From the NCBI RefSeq assembly GCF_003425685.1, contig NZ_QJKM01000005.1:355889-419888 (forward strand): 64,000 bases of DNA, given 5' to 3'. The translations under genes were made by a program, and so were the position numbers. This DNA comes from Rhizobium terrae (GTDB lineage Bacteria; Pseudomonadota; Alphaproteobacteria; Rhizobiales; Rhizobiaceae). Shown piece by piece: positions 28,429 through 37,057 of this stretch (position 1 is the first letter of the stretch; every line of letters begins with the position of its first letter). Under the pieces are notes generated by a model. The model had not been told where the DNA came from. It searched no databases and was given only the letters and a program-made list of their open reading frames with translations.

Positions 28429-29361
28429 ATGGTCAGTCTCTCGCGAAAACTGCTTCCCTCCACCTCGGCGCTCGCCGCCGTCGATTCCGTCGCGCGGCTC
28501 GGCAGCTTTTCCGCCGCGGCGGAGGAGCTTTCGCTGACGCAAGGGGCGATCAGCCGGCAGGTTTCGGGGCTGGAGGAGCAATTGGGCATCCTGCTTTTCG
28601 ACCGCACGAGCCGCGGCGTGATGCTCACGACGGCCGGCTCCGACTATGCCAAGGCGGTGGCCGCGGCGCTCACTCAGATCCGCTCTGCCTCGCTCGCCGC
28701 CATGACCAAACAACATAGCGACCAGCTGAACCTCGCAATCCTGCCGACCTTCGGCACCCGCTGGCTGATGCCGCGCATCCCGCAATTCGTCGCCCGCCAT
28801 CCGGAAATCACGCTGAATTTCGCGACCCGCATCGGCATGTTCGATTTCGACCGCGACGGCATCGACATGGCGATCCATATCGGGCCTATGGGTGAAAGAG
28901 GGCCGGACTGGCCGGGTGCGGAATGTACCTTCCTGATGGAGGAAATGGTGGCGCCGGTCGCATCGCCGGCTTTTCTCAAGGCGCATCCGATCGGCCGGGG
29001 CGAGGACCTGCTGCGGCTGCCGCTTCTGCATATGGCCTCGCGGCCGGGTGCGTGGGCGCATTGGTTCGAGAGTCTCGGGGTCACCGGCACGCCGTCACAG
29101 GGCATGCGATTCGAGCAGTTCGGCAACGTGGCACAGGCCTGCATCGCGGGGCTGGGGGTGGCCCTGATGCCGCTCTTTCTGATCGATTCGGAGCTGGCGG
29201 CGGGGCAACTGGTCGAGGCGTTTCCGCATCAGGTGAGGAGCCCGAGTGCGTATTATGCGGTGGCGCCGGCGAGCAAGGCGGGGTTCAGGCCGGTCGTGGC
29301 GTTTCGGGCGTGGCTGCTGGAGGAGGTCGGGCGGTATAAGGAAGAGGTCGTGGGGTGGTAG
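28429..29361 (+). CDS. LysR-family regulator (GcvA-like), probable regulator of gcdH
   Basis: Protein of 310 aa. The helix-turn-helix is at about 12-68 (LAAVDSVARLGSFSAAAEELSLTQGAISRQVSGLEEQLG), and the GcvA-type effector domain contains ILPTFGTRWLMPRIPQFVARHPEITLN and DGIDMAIHIG. It is divergent from the glutaryl-CoA dehydrogenase gene, and the gap contains tandem TTTGAAG units near 28349. Control of gcdH in response to a glutarate- or lysine-derived effector is inferred from position. Confidence 0.9.
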   Translation: MVSLSRKLLPSTSALAAVDSVARLGSFSAAAEELSLTQGAISRQVSGLEEQLGILLFDRTSRGVMLTTAGSDYAKAVAAALTQIRSASLAAMTKQHSDQLNLAILPTFGTRWLMPRIPQFVARHPEITLNFATRIGMFDFDRDGIDMAIHIGPMGERGPDWPGAECTFLMEEMVAPVASPAFLKAHPIGRGEDLLRLPLLHMASRPGAWAHWFESLGVTGTPSQGMRFEQFGNVAQACIAGLGVALMPLFLIDSELAAGQLVEAFPHQVRSPSAYYAVAPASKAGFRPVVAFRAWLLEEVGRYKEEVVGW

Positions 29362-29543
29362 GTAAAGCCCTCAACTCCCTAGACACCCGCGTGTGAAGTT
29401 ACTTAACTCGCGGGGCTGCCTACCGCCCTTCACCGCATTAACTGATCGGCAAAATCCAACTCGACTTATACAGGAATATTTGCCAAATCTCCCTTCGCGG
29501 GGAGCCGCATGGAAGTGTATGCATCAAGATATTTGGGGGATTT

Positions 29544-29885
29544 ATGAAGTCGATTTTTTTGATCGCGTTTGCCGTCTTGTCGTGTGGTTTGGCGTCATGC
29601 GCGCCCACGCGTGGCGAATATGACGCTCAGACTACTGCGTTACAAGGAAGTTCACGACTGCGAGCTGAGGCTTACGACCGGTGCTTTAAGCGGGAGCGGT
29701 CGCCCGAGTGGATCAAGCATGGCTCAATGGTCATGGACGTTCCAGAGAGTAGGGTACGCTCGCTTTATTGCCGCCGGCTTGTTGACGGCCACGTAAATGG
29801 AAAACTTGGCTACGAAGATCTTCCGGCTAACAATGGTAGCAAAATGAATGCAAACGTGATCAAGGTCGTTCAAGGTCGCCGATAG
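29544..29885 (+). CDS. Small putative lipoprotein, unrecognised
   Basis: Protein of 113 aa with a short lipoprotein signal (MKSIFLIAFAVLSCGLASC, Cys at 19). I do not recognise the mature part, which is charged and has two Cys (YDRCFKRE and SLYCRRL) that could form a disulfide. The coding sequence and its flanks are less GC-rich than the neighbours, suggesting recent acquisition or relaxed constraint. It faces another unrecognised secreted protein gene across a strong bidirectional terminator. Confidence 0.65.
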   Translation: MKSIFLIAFAVLSCGLASCAPTRGEYDAQTTALQGSSRLRAEAYDRCFKRERSPEWIKHGSMVMDVPESRVRSLYCRRLVDGHVNGKLGYEDLPANNGSKMNANVIKVVQGRR

Positions 29886-29928
29886 GGCTGCCATTTGCGG
29901 GAAGCACCTGTCCCATCGGTTTCTAAAG

Positions 29929-29960
29929 AGCTCGGCAACGATCACGTCGGTTGCCGAGCT
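29929..29960. terminator. Strong bidirectional terminator
   Basis: AGCTCGGCAAC (29929-29939) and GTTGCCGAGCT (29950-29960) form a perfect 11-bp stem with a 10-base loop. TTACTTC follows on the plus strand and CTTTAG on the minus strand, between convergent genes. Confidence 0.8.
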
Positions 29961-29965
29961 TTACT

Positions 29966-30382
29966 TCATCTAGCCAGGAACTCTTTCTGAGCGGCTCTGA
30001 TTTGATCTTCTTGATAACAGGCTTTCAAGAAAGAATAATCAATTGCGCCAGCATAAAGCTTGCCTTGGAAGTCATCGATACTCCATTGCAGAAGAGAGCC
30101 ACCCAATAGCGGCATCAATCCCTGATTGCTGCAGCTGAACCGCACGCACCGAAACTGAGGTGAATCGGAATCTGTACAATCGAACCCATGACGGCGGAAC
30201 TCGACAGCCATTTGCTCTCTGTTGCCATGCTTTCCGATTGCATGTCCGTCGACCCAGTCCTGAAATTCGACCGCCTTCAATGCCAAGGCGTCTTTCTTGA
30301 TGGGGCTCTCACCATATGCTGAAGTGAAGCTCGCTAAAAAGCCAATAAGCAGAACCGGGTTGATCTTTGAAAACTGTGACAT
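29966..30382 (-). CDS. Putative exported protein, unrecognised
   Basis: Protein of 138 aa starting MSQFSKINPVLLIGFLASFTSAYGES, a likely Sec signal with cleavage after AYG. The mature part has three or four Cys (DCTDSD, FRCVRFSCSNQ, KACYQED), suggesting disulfides in the periplasm. I do not recognise the family. The ATG at 30382 follows TTGGAGGT. Its base composition is lower in GC than the operons on either side. Confidence 0.65.
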   Translation of the reverse strand: MSQFSKINPVLLIGFLASFTSAYGESPIKKDALALKAVEFQDWVDGHAIGKHGNREQMAVEFRRHGFDCTDSDSPQFRCVRFSCSNQGLMPLLGGSLLQWSIDDFQGKLYAGAIDYSFLKACYQEDQIRAAQKEFLAR

Positions 30383-30520
30383 TGGACCTCCAAAAGAATT
30401 TGGTAGGCATTGTTGCATAACACTTTTTCGTGCTCGGGTAGCAAACTTGAGGGTCCTTCTCGAAATCTACCTCGGATGGATTGCACGCGGCGTCACACCA
30501 AGGGCGGTGGGTGTGTATCA

Positions 30521-31948
30521 CTAAAGCCGCGGCCTCCTGTCCAACCAATCCGTCGCCGTCTCATACGCAAGCGCCAGTTCCAGCACCGCCTTATCGCCGC
30601 GCGGGCGGCCGATGATCTGGATGCCGTTCGGCACGCCGTTTAAGTTGAAACCGGCTGGCATGGCGGCGACCGGCAATCCGGCCATCGAGGCGGGGATCAC
30701 CACTTCCATCCAGCGGTGATAGGTATCCATCGTCCTTCCGCCGACCTCTTTTGGCCAGTGGGTGGTCGCGTCGAACGGGAAGACCTGGGCGGAGGGCAGG
30801 ATCAGGTAGTCGTAGCGCTCGAACAGCGTCAGCAGGTAGCGATACCAGGCGCTGCGGCGCCTGGAGGCGAAATGCACCTCGCGGGCCGACATGTCGAGGC
30901 CGCGTTCGATCTCCCAGACGATTTCCGGTTTCATCAGGGCGCGCTTGGCCGGGTCGTCGTAATTATCGCGCTGGCCGTTGGCGGAGAGCCAACTCCGGAG
31001 TGTGGTCCAGGAGCGCCAGACATCGGCCATGTCGTAATCCGGCACGACATCGTCCACCTTGCAGCCGATCTTTTTGAAGACGGGCAGGGTGGAGCGGCAG
31101 AGGTCCAGCACGCCTGGCTCGAAGGGCAGGTAGCCGCCGAGATCGCCGAGCCAGGCGATGCGGGCGCCGGAAAAGTCGCGGCCGGCCTCCGGCATCAGGT
31201 CCTCCGTCGGCAGCGACATCGGATCGCGCGGATCGTAGCCGGCCTGGGTGGCGAAAAGTGCGGCGGCATCGGCCACCGTGCGACCCATCGGCCCGAGCAC
31301 GGAAAGCTGACCCATATACATTTCGAGCTTCAGCGACACCGGGATGCGGCCATAGCTCGGACGGAAACCGACGACATTGTTGAAGGCGGCAGGGTTGCGC
31401 AGCGAGCCCATCATGTCGCTGCCGTCGGCGATCGGGAGGAGATGGGCGGCAAGCGCCGCCGCGGCACCGCCGCTGGAGCCGCCAGCGGTCCTGGTCAGGT
31501 CGTAGGGGTTCTTCGTGGTACCGTGGACAGGATTGTAGCTCTGCGAGCCGAGGCCCTGTTCGGGGGTGTTGGTCTTGCCGATGATGATGGCGCCCGCCGC
31601 GCGGATGCGCTCCACCATCACCTCGTCCTTGTCCGGTACGAAATCGGCGAAGATCGGGGAGCCGTAGGTGCAGCGGATGCCCTTCACCTCGCAGAGGTCC
31701 TTGATGGCGATCGGCATGCCATGCATCCAGCCGCGCGAGGTGCCGGCGGCGAGTTCCGCATCGCAGGCCGCGGCTTCGGAAAGAAGCGCATCGGCGTCGC
31801 GCAGGCTGACGATGGCGTTGATCGCCGGATTGAATTTCCCGATCCGGTCCAGATAGGCCTGCATCGCCGCGACCGCGGTCATCCGTCCGTCGTGGATCGC
31901 TTCCGAAAGCCCCGTGGCGGAAAGGGCGATGATCTCGTCGTTCTGCAT
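30521..31948 (-). CDS. Amidase (amidase-signature family)
   Basis: Amidase of 475 aa with the Ser-cisSer-Lys triad: Lys83 in HGMPIAIKDLCEVKG, cis-Ser158 in AGGSSGGAAAAL and nucleophile Ser182 in DMMGSLRNPA. The nucleophile region lacks the usual DTGGSIR pattern and reads MMGSLR instead, which is common in a subgroup of uncharacterised amidases. It would hydrolyse an amide to acid and ammonia. It is divergent from the LacI-headed purine operon, with 151 bases between them holding two perfect palindromes, so it may be co-regulated. The substrate is unknown. Confidence 0.9.
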   Translation of the reverse strand: MQNDEIIALSATGLSEAIHDGRMTAVAAMQAYLDRIGKFNPAINAIVSLRDADALLSEAAACDAELAAGTSRGWMHGMPIAIKDLCEVKGIRCTYGSPIFADFVPDKDEVMVERIRAAGAIIIGKTNTPEQGLGSQSYNPVHGTTKNPYDLTRTAGGSSGGAAAALAAHLLPIADGSDMMGSLRNPAAFNNVVGFRPSYGRIPVSLKLEMYMGQLSVLGPMGRTVADAAALFATQAGYDPRDPMSLPTEDLMPEAGRDFSGARIAWLGDLGGYLPFEPGVLDLCRSTLPVFKKIGCKVDDVVPDYDMADVWRSWTTLRSWLSANGQRDNYDDPAKRALMKPEIVWEIERGLDMSAREVHFASRRRSAWYRYLLTLFERYDYLILPSAQVFPFDATTHWPKEVGGRTMDTYHRWMEVVIPASMAGLPVAAMPAGFNLNGVPNGIQIIGRPRGDKAVLELALAYETATDWLDRRPRL

Positions 31949-32047
31949 TTTTCTCTCCTCGCGAGCCTGCGATTTCCACTGGGCATGGAGACAAAGTCAA
32001 GGCAGGATGTGGGGATATCTGTCACCTGGTGGTTACAAACGACTCGA

Positions 32048-32059
32048 CAAAAGCTTTTG
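32048..32059. promoter_or_regulatory. Perfect palindrome in the amidase-LacI gap
   Basis: CAAAAGCTTTTG is a 12-bp perfect palindrome. Together with the site at 32076 it is placed for control of both divergent units. Confidence 0.4.
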
Positions 32060-32075
32060 ACCAAAGTATGGATGC

Positions 32076-32087
32076 TTAAACGTTTAA
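32076..32087. promoter_or_regulatory. Candidate LacI-family operator
   Basis: TTAAACGTTTAA is a perfect palindrome with a central CG, the hallmark of LacI-family operators. It lies 12 bases before the lacI-type start codon, so binding would repress the gene itself and the operon. Confidence 0.55.
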
Positions 32088-32099
32088 TCAGAGCATTGC

Positions 32100-33179
32100 A
32101 TGGCCATAAACCGTTCCGGACCGAATATGAGCGCGATCGCTGCCGCCCTCGGCGTGTCGGCCGCGACCGTATCCAACGCGTTGTCCGGCAAGGGGCGCGT
32201 TTCGCCGGAGCTGATCGAGAAGGTGCGCGCCAAGGCGGCCGAGCTCGGCTACGTGCCGAGCCTGACCGCGCGGGCGCTGCGCACCGGCCGTTCCGGAGTG
32301 CTGGGCCTCGTCCTGCCCGATATCGCCAATCCGCTTTTTCCCCAGATCGCCCAGGCGATCGAGAATGCCGCGTCGAATGCAGGGTATGGCGTGCTGATCG
32401 CCGACTCGCGCGGTGATATCGCCAGGCAGACGGAAGCGATCGGCCGGCTGATCGAGCGTGGCGTCGACGGCATGGTGATCGTGCCGCGGCGCGGTACCCG
32501 GATCGCCGATGTCGGTTGCCCCGTCGCGGTCATCGACACGCCCTCCACCCCCGGCAACACGGTTTCCGCCGACCATTGGGAGGGCGGTGCGGAGATGGGC
32601 CGGCATCTTTCCTTGCTCGGCCATCGCAAGGTGCTGCTGATCGGCGCCAGTCCCGCCTCAAACGTGCAGAACGACCGCATCGGTGGGCTGAAGGCGGGGC
32701 TCGGGCCGGGGGTCGAATGCGACACGCTGTGGATCGAGAAGGTCGAGGCGATTGAGGGCGAGGGTTGCCCGCTGGGGCTTGCTGCGCGAGCGGCGGCGGG
32801 TTTTACGGCCTTCGCGGCGGTTTCCGATCTTTCGGCGCTCCGGGCGCTCACCGAATTGCAGCGCGCCGGCATCGGTGTGCCGGAGGCGGTCAGCGTCAGC
32901 GGTTTCGACGACCTCATCTGGTCTCCGGTGGTGACGCCGGCGCTCACCACCGTGCGCATGGACATGACGACGATCGCCGATCTCGCGATTGCCGCGCTGA
33001 TCCGGGCGATCGAGCCGGAGGACGAGCCGGAAGACGCTGAAAAAACCATCGCCGGCAAGGTCGCCTCCGGGCAGGACCGGGTGCCGATGCAGCTCATCGT
33101 GCGGCAGTCCACGGGGGCGCCGCCCTCCGCCAGTTTGCATGCCCCCAACAAACCGACAGCAGGAGAACTCGGAACATGA
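32100..33179 (+). CDS. LacI-family transcriptional regulator of the purine-salvage operon
   Basis: Protein of 359 aa. The N-terminal helix-turn-helix and hinge are SAIAAALGVSAATVSNALSGKGRVS, then the LacI sensor domain beginning GVLGLVLPDIANPLFPQIAQAIENAA, with SVSGFDDLIWSPVVTPALTTVRMDM in the C-terminal lobe. A 40-residue C-terminal tail after the sensor domain is longer than usual. The stop overlaps the binding-protein start (ATGA). It probably senses a purine or nucleoside, by analogy with PurR and CytR and from its operon; this is inference. An internal ATG at 32127 is an alternative start. Confidence 0.9.
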   Translation: MAINRSGPNMSAIAAALGVSAATVSNALSGKGRVSPELIEKVRAKAAELGYVPSLTARALRTGRSGVLGLVLPDIANPLFPQIAQAIENAASNAGYGVLIADSRGDIARQTEAIGRLIERGVDGMVIVPRRGTRIADVGCPVAVIDTPSTPGNTVSADHWEGGAEMGRHLSLLGHRKVLLIGASPASNVQNDRIGGLKAGLGPGVECDTLWIEKVEAIEGEGCPLGLAARAAAGFTAFAAVSDLSALRALTELQRAGIGVPEAVSVSGFDDLIWSPVVTPALTTVRMDMTTIADLAIAALIRAIEPEDEPEDAEKTIAGKVASGQDRVPMQLIVRQSTGAPPSASLHAPNKPTAGELGT

Positions 33180-34210
33180 AGAAGGTCATTCTCGCATCGG
33201 GCACCGCCCTGATGCTCACCATGGGCGCCGTACAAAGCCCCGCTCTGGCCCAGGAAAAGACGCTGACGATTTCCGTCTATGCGCTGGCCCAGGACGAATA
33301 CAAGCAGATCGTCTATGAACCCTTCCAGGCCATCTGCGGCTGCAAGCTGGTGGTCGAGACCGGCAACAGCGTCGAGCGCCTCGCCAAGATGGAGGCCAAC
33401 AAGGCGAACCCGGTCATCGACATGGCCGTCGTCTCGATGGCCGATGCGCTGGCCGCCTCGCGTGCCGGGCTGATCGACAAGATCGACACCTCGAAGCTCG
33501 CCAACTTCAACAAGCTCTACGACGTCGCCAAGGACCCGAACAAGGACGGCATGAGCGTCGGCTATACGTTCTACGCTACCTCGATCGCCTATCGGTCCGA
33601 CAAGATGAAGATCGAATCCTGGGCCGATCTCCTGAAGCCGGAATATGCAAGCCATATCGCCTGGCCGAACGTCACCACCAACCAGGGTCCCCCGGCGCTC
33701 TACATGCTGGGTCTTGCGCTCGGCAAGGATACGCCGGACCTGAAGGCCGCGATCGAAGCGGTCGGCGCCAGGAAGAGCGAGATCGTCACCTTCTACGAGA
33801 AGTCCTCGCAACTGGTGCAGCTGATGCAGCAGGAAGAGATTTGGGCCGCGCCGATCGGCCGCTTCACCTGGGCCCCCTTCACCAAGCTCGGCAAGCCGGT
33901 CGCCTGGGCGACCCCGAAGGAAGGCCAGACGGGCGGCATGAACGTCATGATCGTCCCGAAGGGCGGCAAGAACCAGGAACTCGCGCTGAAGTTCATGGAC
34001 TTCTGGCTCTCGACCGAAGTCCAGACCAAACTCGCCGAAAAGTTCATCGACAGCCCGGCCAACAAGGACGTCAAGGTTTCTCCCGAAGTCGCCAACAACC
34101 TCACCTATGGCGAGGAAACGGCAAAGAGCCTGAAACTCATCCCGTCGGCGGTAGCCCTCGACAACCGTGCCGGCTGGGTGAAGAGCTGGAACGAGAAGGT
34201 GGGACAGTAA
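33176..34210 (+). CDS. Polyamine-type ABC transporter substrate-binding protein
   Basis: Extracellular solute-binding protein of 344 aa, family 1 (PotD/PotF-like). The signal peptide ends ALAQE (about 25). Visible motifs are VYALAQDEYKQIVYEPFQA, VVETGNSVERLAKMEANK and VGYTFYATSIAYRSDK. In related binding proteins the spermidine-binding acidic residues are required; I could not confirm them. Location between a LacI regulator and purine-salvage enzymes suggests a purine-related ligand rather than polyamine. It is followed by a 127-base mosaic repeat before the permease genes. Confidence 0.88.
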   Translation: MKKVILASGTALMLTMGAVQSPALAQEKTLTISVYALAQDEYKQIVYEPFQAICGCKLVVETGNSVERLAKMEANKANPVIDMAVVSMADALAASRAGLIDKIDTSKLANFNKLYDVAKDPNKDGMSVGYTFYATSIAYRSDKMKIESWADLLKPEYASHIAWPNVTTNQGPPALYMLGLALGKDTPDLKAAIEAVGARKSEIVTFYEKSSQLVQLMQQEEIWAAPIGRFTWAPFTKLGKPVAWATPKEGQTGGMNVMIVPKGGKNQELALKFMDFWLSTEVQTKLAEKFIDSPANKDVKVSPEVANNLTYGEETAKSLKLIPSAVALDNRAGWVKSWNEKVGQ

Positions 34211-34234
34211 GGGCTGGCATCATCACTGGACGCT

Positions 34235-34361
34235 GCCCCTCACCCTCACCCTCTCCCCGCAAGCGGGGAGAGGGGATTGCCCCGATCAGGCGAAGTGGGT
34301 GCGGCATAACACCTTCTCCCCGTCCCGACGGGGAGAAGGTGCCGGCAGGCGGATGAGGGGC
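34235..34361. repeat. Mosaic palindromic intergenic repeat, copy B
   Basis: Same layout as the element at 13823-13935. The outer arms are GCCCCTCA (34235-34242) and TGAGGGGC (34354-34361). Hairpin one pairs CCCTCTCCCCGC with GCGGGGAGAGGG across AA (34249-34274). Hairpin two has 15-bp arms around CC (34310-34341). It sits between a binding-protein gene and its permease genes. Confidence 0.85.
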
Positions 34362-34414
34362 GGACATCCGCCACAACCCCGCCGGACAACCAACGACTTT
34401 GGAGAAAGACCACC

Positions 34415-35257
34415 ATGTTCCAAAACAGGGCCGAAGCGCTGGCGCTTGCGCTGCCCGCCGCGATCTTCGCGGCGGCGGTCTTCCTCGTGCCGGTGGTGAT
34501 CCTGCTGTCTGACGGTTTTCGTACATCCGGCGGCGGATGGACGATCTCCGCTTATACCGACTTCTTCTCCAATTCGCTGAACCAGGCGGTTTTCCTGCGC
34601 ACGCTGAAGCTCGGGGCGCTGGTGACGATTGCTTCCGCAGTCATCGGTTATGCGGCTGCGTTCGCGATCGTCAATCTGGAGCCCGGCATGAAGGGCAAGA
34701 TGACGGGGCTGGTCGTGCTGCCGCTGATGATCTCGCCGGTGGCGCGCACCTATGCCTGGATCGTCATCCTCGGCCGTACAGGGATCGTCAACGAGGCGTT
34801 TCAGGCGCTTGGCATCACCGAGGCGCCGCTGCGCATCCTGTTTTCGGAGACGGCGATCTTCATCGGCCTCCTGCAACTCTTCCTGCCGCTGATGATCATC
34901 TCGCTGATCTCGGCGCTCGAAAACATGCCGAAGGACGCGGTGCCGGCCGCACGCGTCCTCGGCGCCAACTGGTTCCAGGTGTTCTGGAAGGTGATCCTGC
35001 CGCTTACCAGGGAAGGTCTCGTGGTCGGCGGCACGCTGGTCTTCACCGGCTGCCTGACCGCCTATATCACGCCGGCCATCCTCGGCGGCTCCAAGGTGCT
35101 GATGCTGGAAACGCTGCTTTACCAGCAGGTCTCGGTCTCCAACAATTTCGTCTCGGCAAGCGTCATCGCCTTTATCCTGATCGTCATGAGCTTTGCCGCC
35201 AACATTCTCCTGAAGCGCGTCGCGACTGCGCGCAACAAGCGGAGGAAAGCGGCATGA
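34415..35257 (+). CDS. Polyamine-type ABC permease, first subunit (PotB/PotH-like)
   Basis: Inner-membrane permease of 280 aa with about six segments. It has GLVVLPLMISPVARTYAWIVILGRTGIVN and the coupling loop ALENMPKDAVPAARVLGANWFQVFWKVILPLTREG, typical of the spermidine/putrescine class. The start follows GGAGAAAGACC. The stop overlaps the next gene (ATGA). Confidence 0.92.
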   Translation: MFQNRAEALALALPAAIFAAAVFLVPVVILLSDGFRTSGGGWTISAYTDFFSNSLNQAVFLRTLKLGALVTIASAVIGYAAAFAIVNLEPGMKGKMTGLVVLPLMISPVARTYAWIVILGRTGIVNEAFQALGITEAPLRILFSETAIFIGLLQLFLPLMIISLISALENMPKDAVPAARVLGANWFQVFWKVILPLTREGLVVGGTLVFTGCLTAYITPAILGGSKVLMLETLLYQQVSVSNNFVSASVIAFILIVMSFAANILLKRVATARNKRRKAA

Positions 35258-36036
35258 CAATTCGCAGCCTTTTTATTCCGCTCATTCTCTTCCTGGTGAT
35301 CACCTTCCTGATCGGGCCTTTCCTGATCATCGTCGCCGCCTCGTTTTCGGCGGGCGAGACGTTGGCCTTCCCGCCGCAGGGCTTTTCGCTGCGCTGGATC
35401 GGCAAGGTCTTCACCGTCGAAAGCTTCCGCGCCTCCTTCGGCATGTCGCTGTTCCTGGCGGTCGGCGGCACGGCGGCGGCGCTGGTGCTCGGCATTCCGG
35501 CCTCCTACGCGCTCTCCCGCTACAAGCTGCCGGGGGCAGAAATCGTCCGCACCATCGTCTCCGCGCCGATCATCGTGCCGGGCATCATCGTCGGGTTGGC
35601 GCTGCTCCGCTATATCGTCGTGCCCTTCCAGGTCGGTATCACGCCGGCGCTGTTCCTCGCTCATACGGCGCTCGTCCTGCCCTATGCGGTGCGGGTCGTC
35701 TCCGCGAGCCTCGACAACCTGCGTTCCGATATCGAGGAGGCGGCGGTGCTGCTCGGTTCCTCGCGGCTCGGGGCCTTCTTCCGGGTGGTGATGCCGAACA
35801 TCCGCGGCGGCATCCTGTCCGCCTTCATCCTCGGCTTCGTCACCAGTTTCAACCAGGTGCCGGTGTCGCTCTTCCTCTCCGGGCCGGGGGTCCGGACGCT
35901 TCCCGTCGATATGATCGCCTATATGGAGATCGTCTTCGATCCATCGGTCGCGGCACTCTCCTCGCTGCTCGCCTTCCTTTCCATCGGCATCGTCTTCCTT
36001 GCCGAACGTTTCCTGGGGTTCTCCCGCTATGTCTGA
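35254..36036 (+). CDS. Polyamine-type ABC permease, second subunit (PotC/PotI-like)
   Basis: Permease of 260 aa. It shows the family tract IVSAPIIVPGIIVGLALL, the coupling loop LDNLRSDIEEAAVLLGSSRLGAFFRVVMPNIRGG and TSFNQVPVSLFLSGP. It should pair with the preceding permease. The ATG overlaps the upstream stop, and its own 3' end overlaps the ATPase start by 8 bases. Confidence 0.92.
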   Translation: MTIRSLFIPLILFLVITFLIGPFLIIVAASFSAGETLAFPPQGFSLRWIGKVFTVESFRASFGMSLFLAVGGTAAALVLGIPASYALSRYKLPGAEIVRTIVSAPIIVPGIIVGLALLRYIVVPFQVGITPALFLAHTALVLPYAVRVVSASLDNLRSDIEEAAVLLGSSRLGAFFRVVMPNIRGGILSAFILGFVTSFNQVPVSLFLSGPGVRTLPVDMIAYMEIVFDPSVAALSSLLAFLSIGIVFLAERFLGFSRYV

Positions 36037-37054
36037 TGCGTCCTATCTCTCACTTCGAAAACTGACGCTCGCCTATGGCGATTCCGTCGCCGTGCCGGAT
36101 CTCGATCTCGACATCCGGCGCGGCGAACTGATCGCGCTGCTCGGCCCCTCCGGCTGCGGCAAGACGACGACGATGCGGGCGATCGCCGGCCTCCTGCCGG
36201 TCAAGTCCGGCCACGTGCGGCTCGACGGCGCCGACATCACCCGCGTGCCGGCCAACAAGCGCGCGGTCGGGCTGGTCTTCCAGTCCTATGCGCTTTTCCC
36301 GCATCTGTCGGTCTACGAGAATGTCGCCTTCGGCCTGAAGCTCAAGGGCATGCGCGGCGCGGAACTGGATGCGAAGGTGCAGTCCGGCCTGAAATCGGTC
36401 GGCCTCTCCAGTTTCGCCAACCGCAAGCCGGCGGAGCTTTCCGGCGGCCAGCAGCAGCGCGTGGCGCTCGCCCGTTCCATGGTGATGGAACCTAAGGTGC
36501 TGCTGCTCGACGAACCGCTTTCCAACCTCGATGCCCGACTGAGGCTCGAAATGCGCACCGAGCTGCAGCGGGTCCAGAAGGAGACGGGCGTGACGATGAT
36601 CTTCGTCACCCACGACCAGGCGGAAGCTCTGGCGCTCGCCGACCGTATTGTGGTCATGAAGAGCGGTAAGATAGAGCAGATCGGCTCGCCGGAAGATATC
36701 TACAACCGGCCGCTTTCGTCCTTCGTCGCCGACTTCGTCGGTTTCGAGAACATCTTCCCGCTCGTCGAGGGGAAGCTCAAGACGAGCGGCGGCCTCGTCG
36801 ACCTTTCCAGCCAGGCCCCTTCAGCGGCGGGCCTGGCCTGGCGGCCGCGTATGGTGACCCTGGGAACAGGTCCCTTCAGGGGCACCGTGCGCGGCACATC
36901 CTTTGCCGGCGACAGCCGCGAATATCTTCTCGACACATCCATGGGGCCGATCAAGGCCGAGGTGGAGGCGAGCCTTCCCGCGCATGCGATGGGCAGCGAC
37001 GTTTCCTTCAACCTGCCGGCCGAAAAGGCCGCGCCGCTTTCAAGGTTTGCCTGA
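36029..37054 (+). CDS. Polyamine-type ABC transporter ATP-binding protein (PotA-like)
   Basis: ATPase of 341 aa. Walker A is GPSGCGKTT, the Q-loop is FQSYALFPHLSV, the signature is LSGGQQQRVALARSM, Walker B is VLLLDEPLSNLDARLR and the H-loop is VTHDQAEAL. The C-terminal TOBE-type domain covers about 240-340. It energises the two permeases upstream. The nucleoside hydrolase gene begins 3 bases after its stop, so transport and catabolism are one operon. Confidence 0.93.
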   Translation: MSDASYLSLRKLTLAYGDSVAVPDLDLDIRRGELIALLGPSGCGKTTTMRAIAGLLPVKSGHVRLDGADITRVPANKRAVGLVFQSYALFPHLSVYENVAFGLKLKGMRGAELDAKVQSGLKSVGLSSFANRKPAELSGGQQQRVALARSMVMEPKVLLLDEPLSNLDARLRLEMRTELQRVQKETGVTMIFVTHDQAEALALADRIVVMKSGKIEQIGSPEDIYNRPLSSFVADFVGFENIFPLVEGKLKTSGGLVDLSSQAPSAAGLAWRPRMVTLGTGPFRGTVRGTSFAGDSREYLLDTSMGPIKAEVEASLPAHAMGSDVSFNLPAEKAAPLSRFA

Positions 37055-37057
37055 GTC

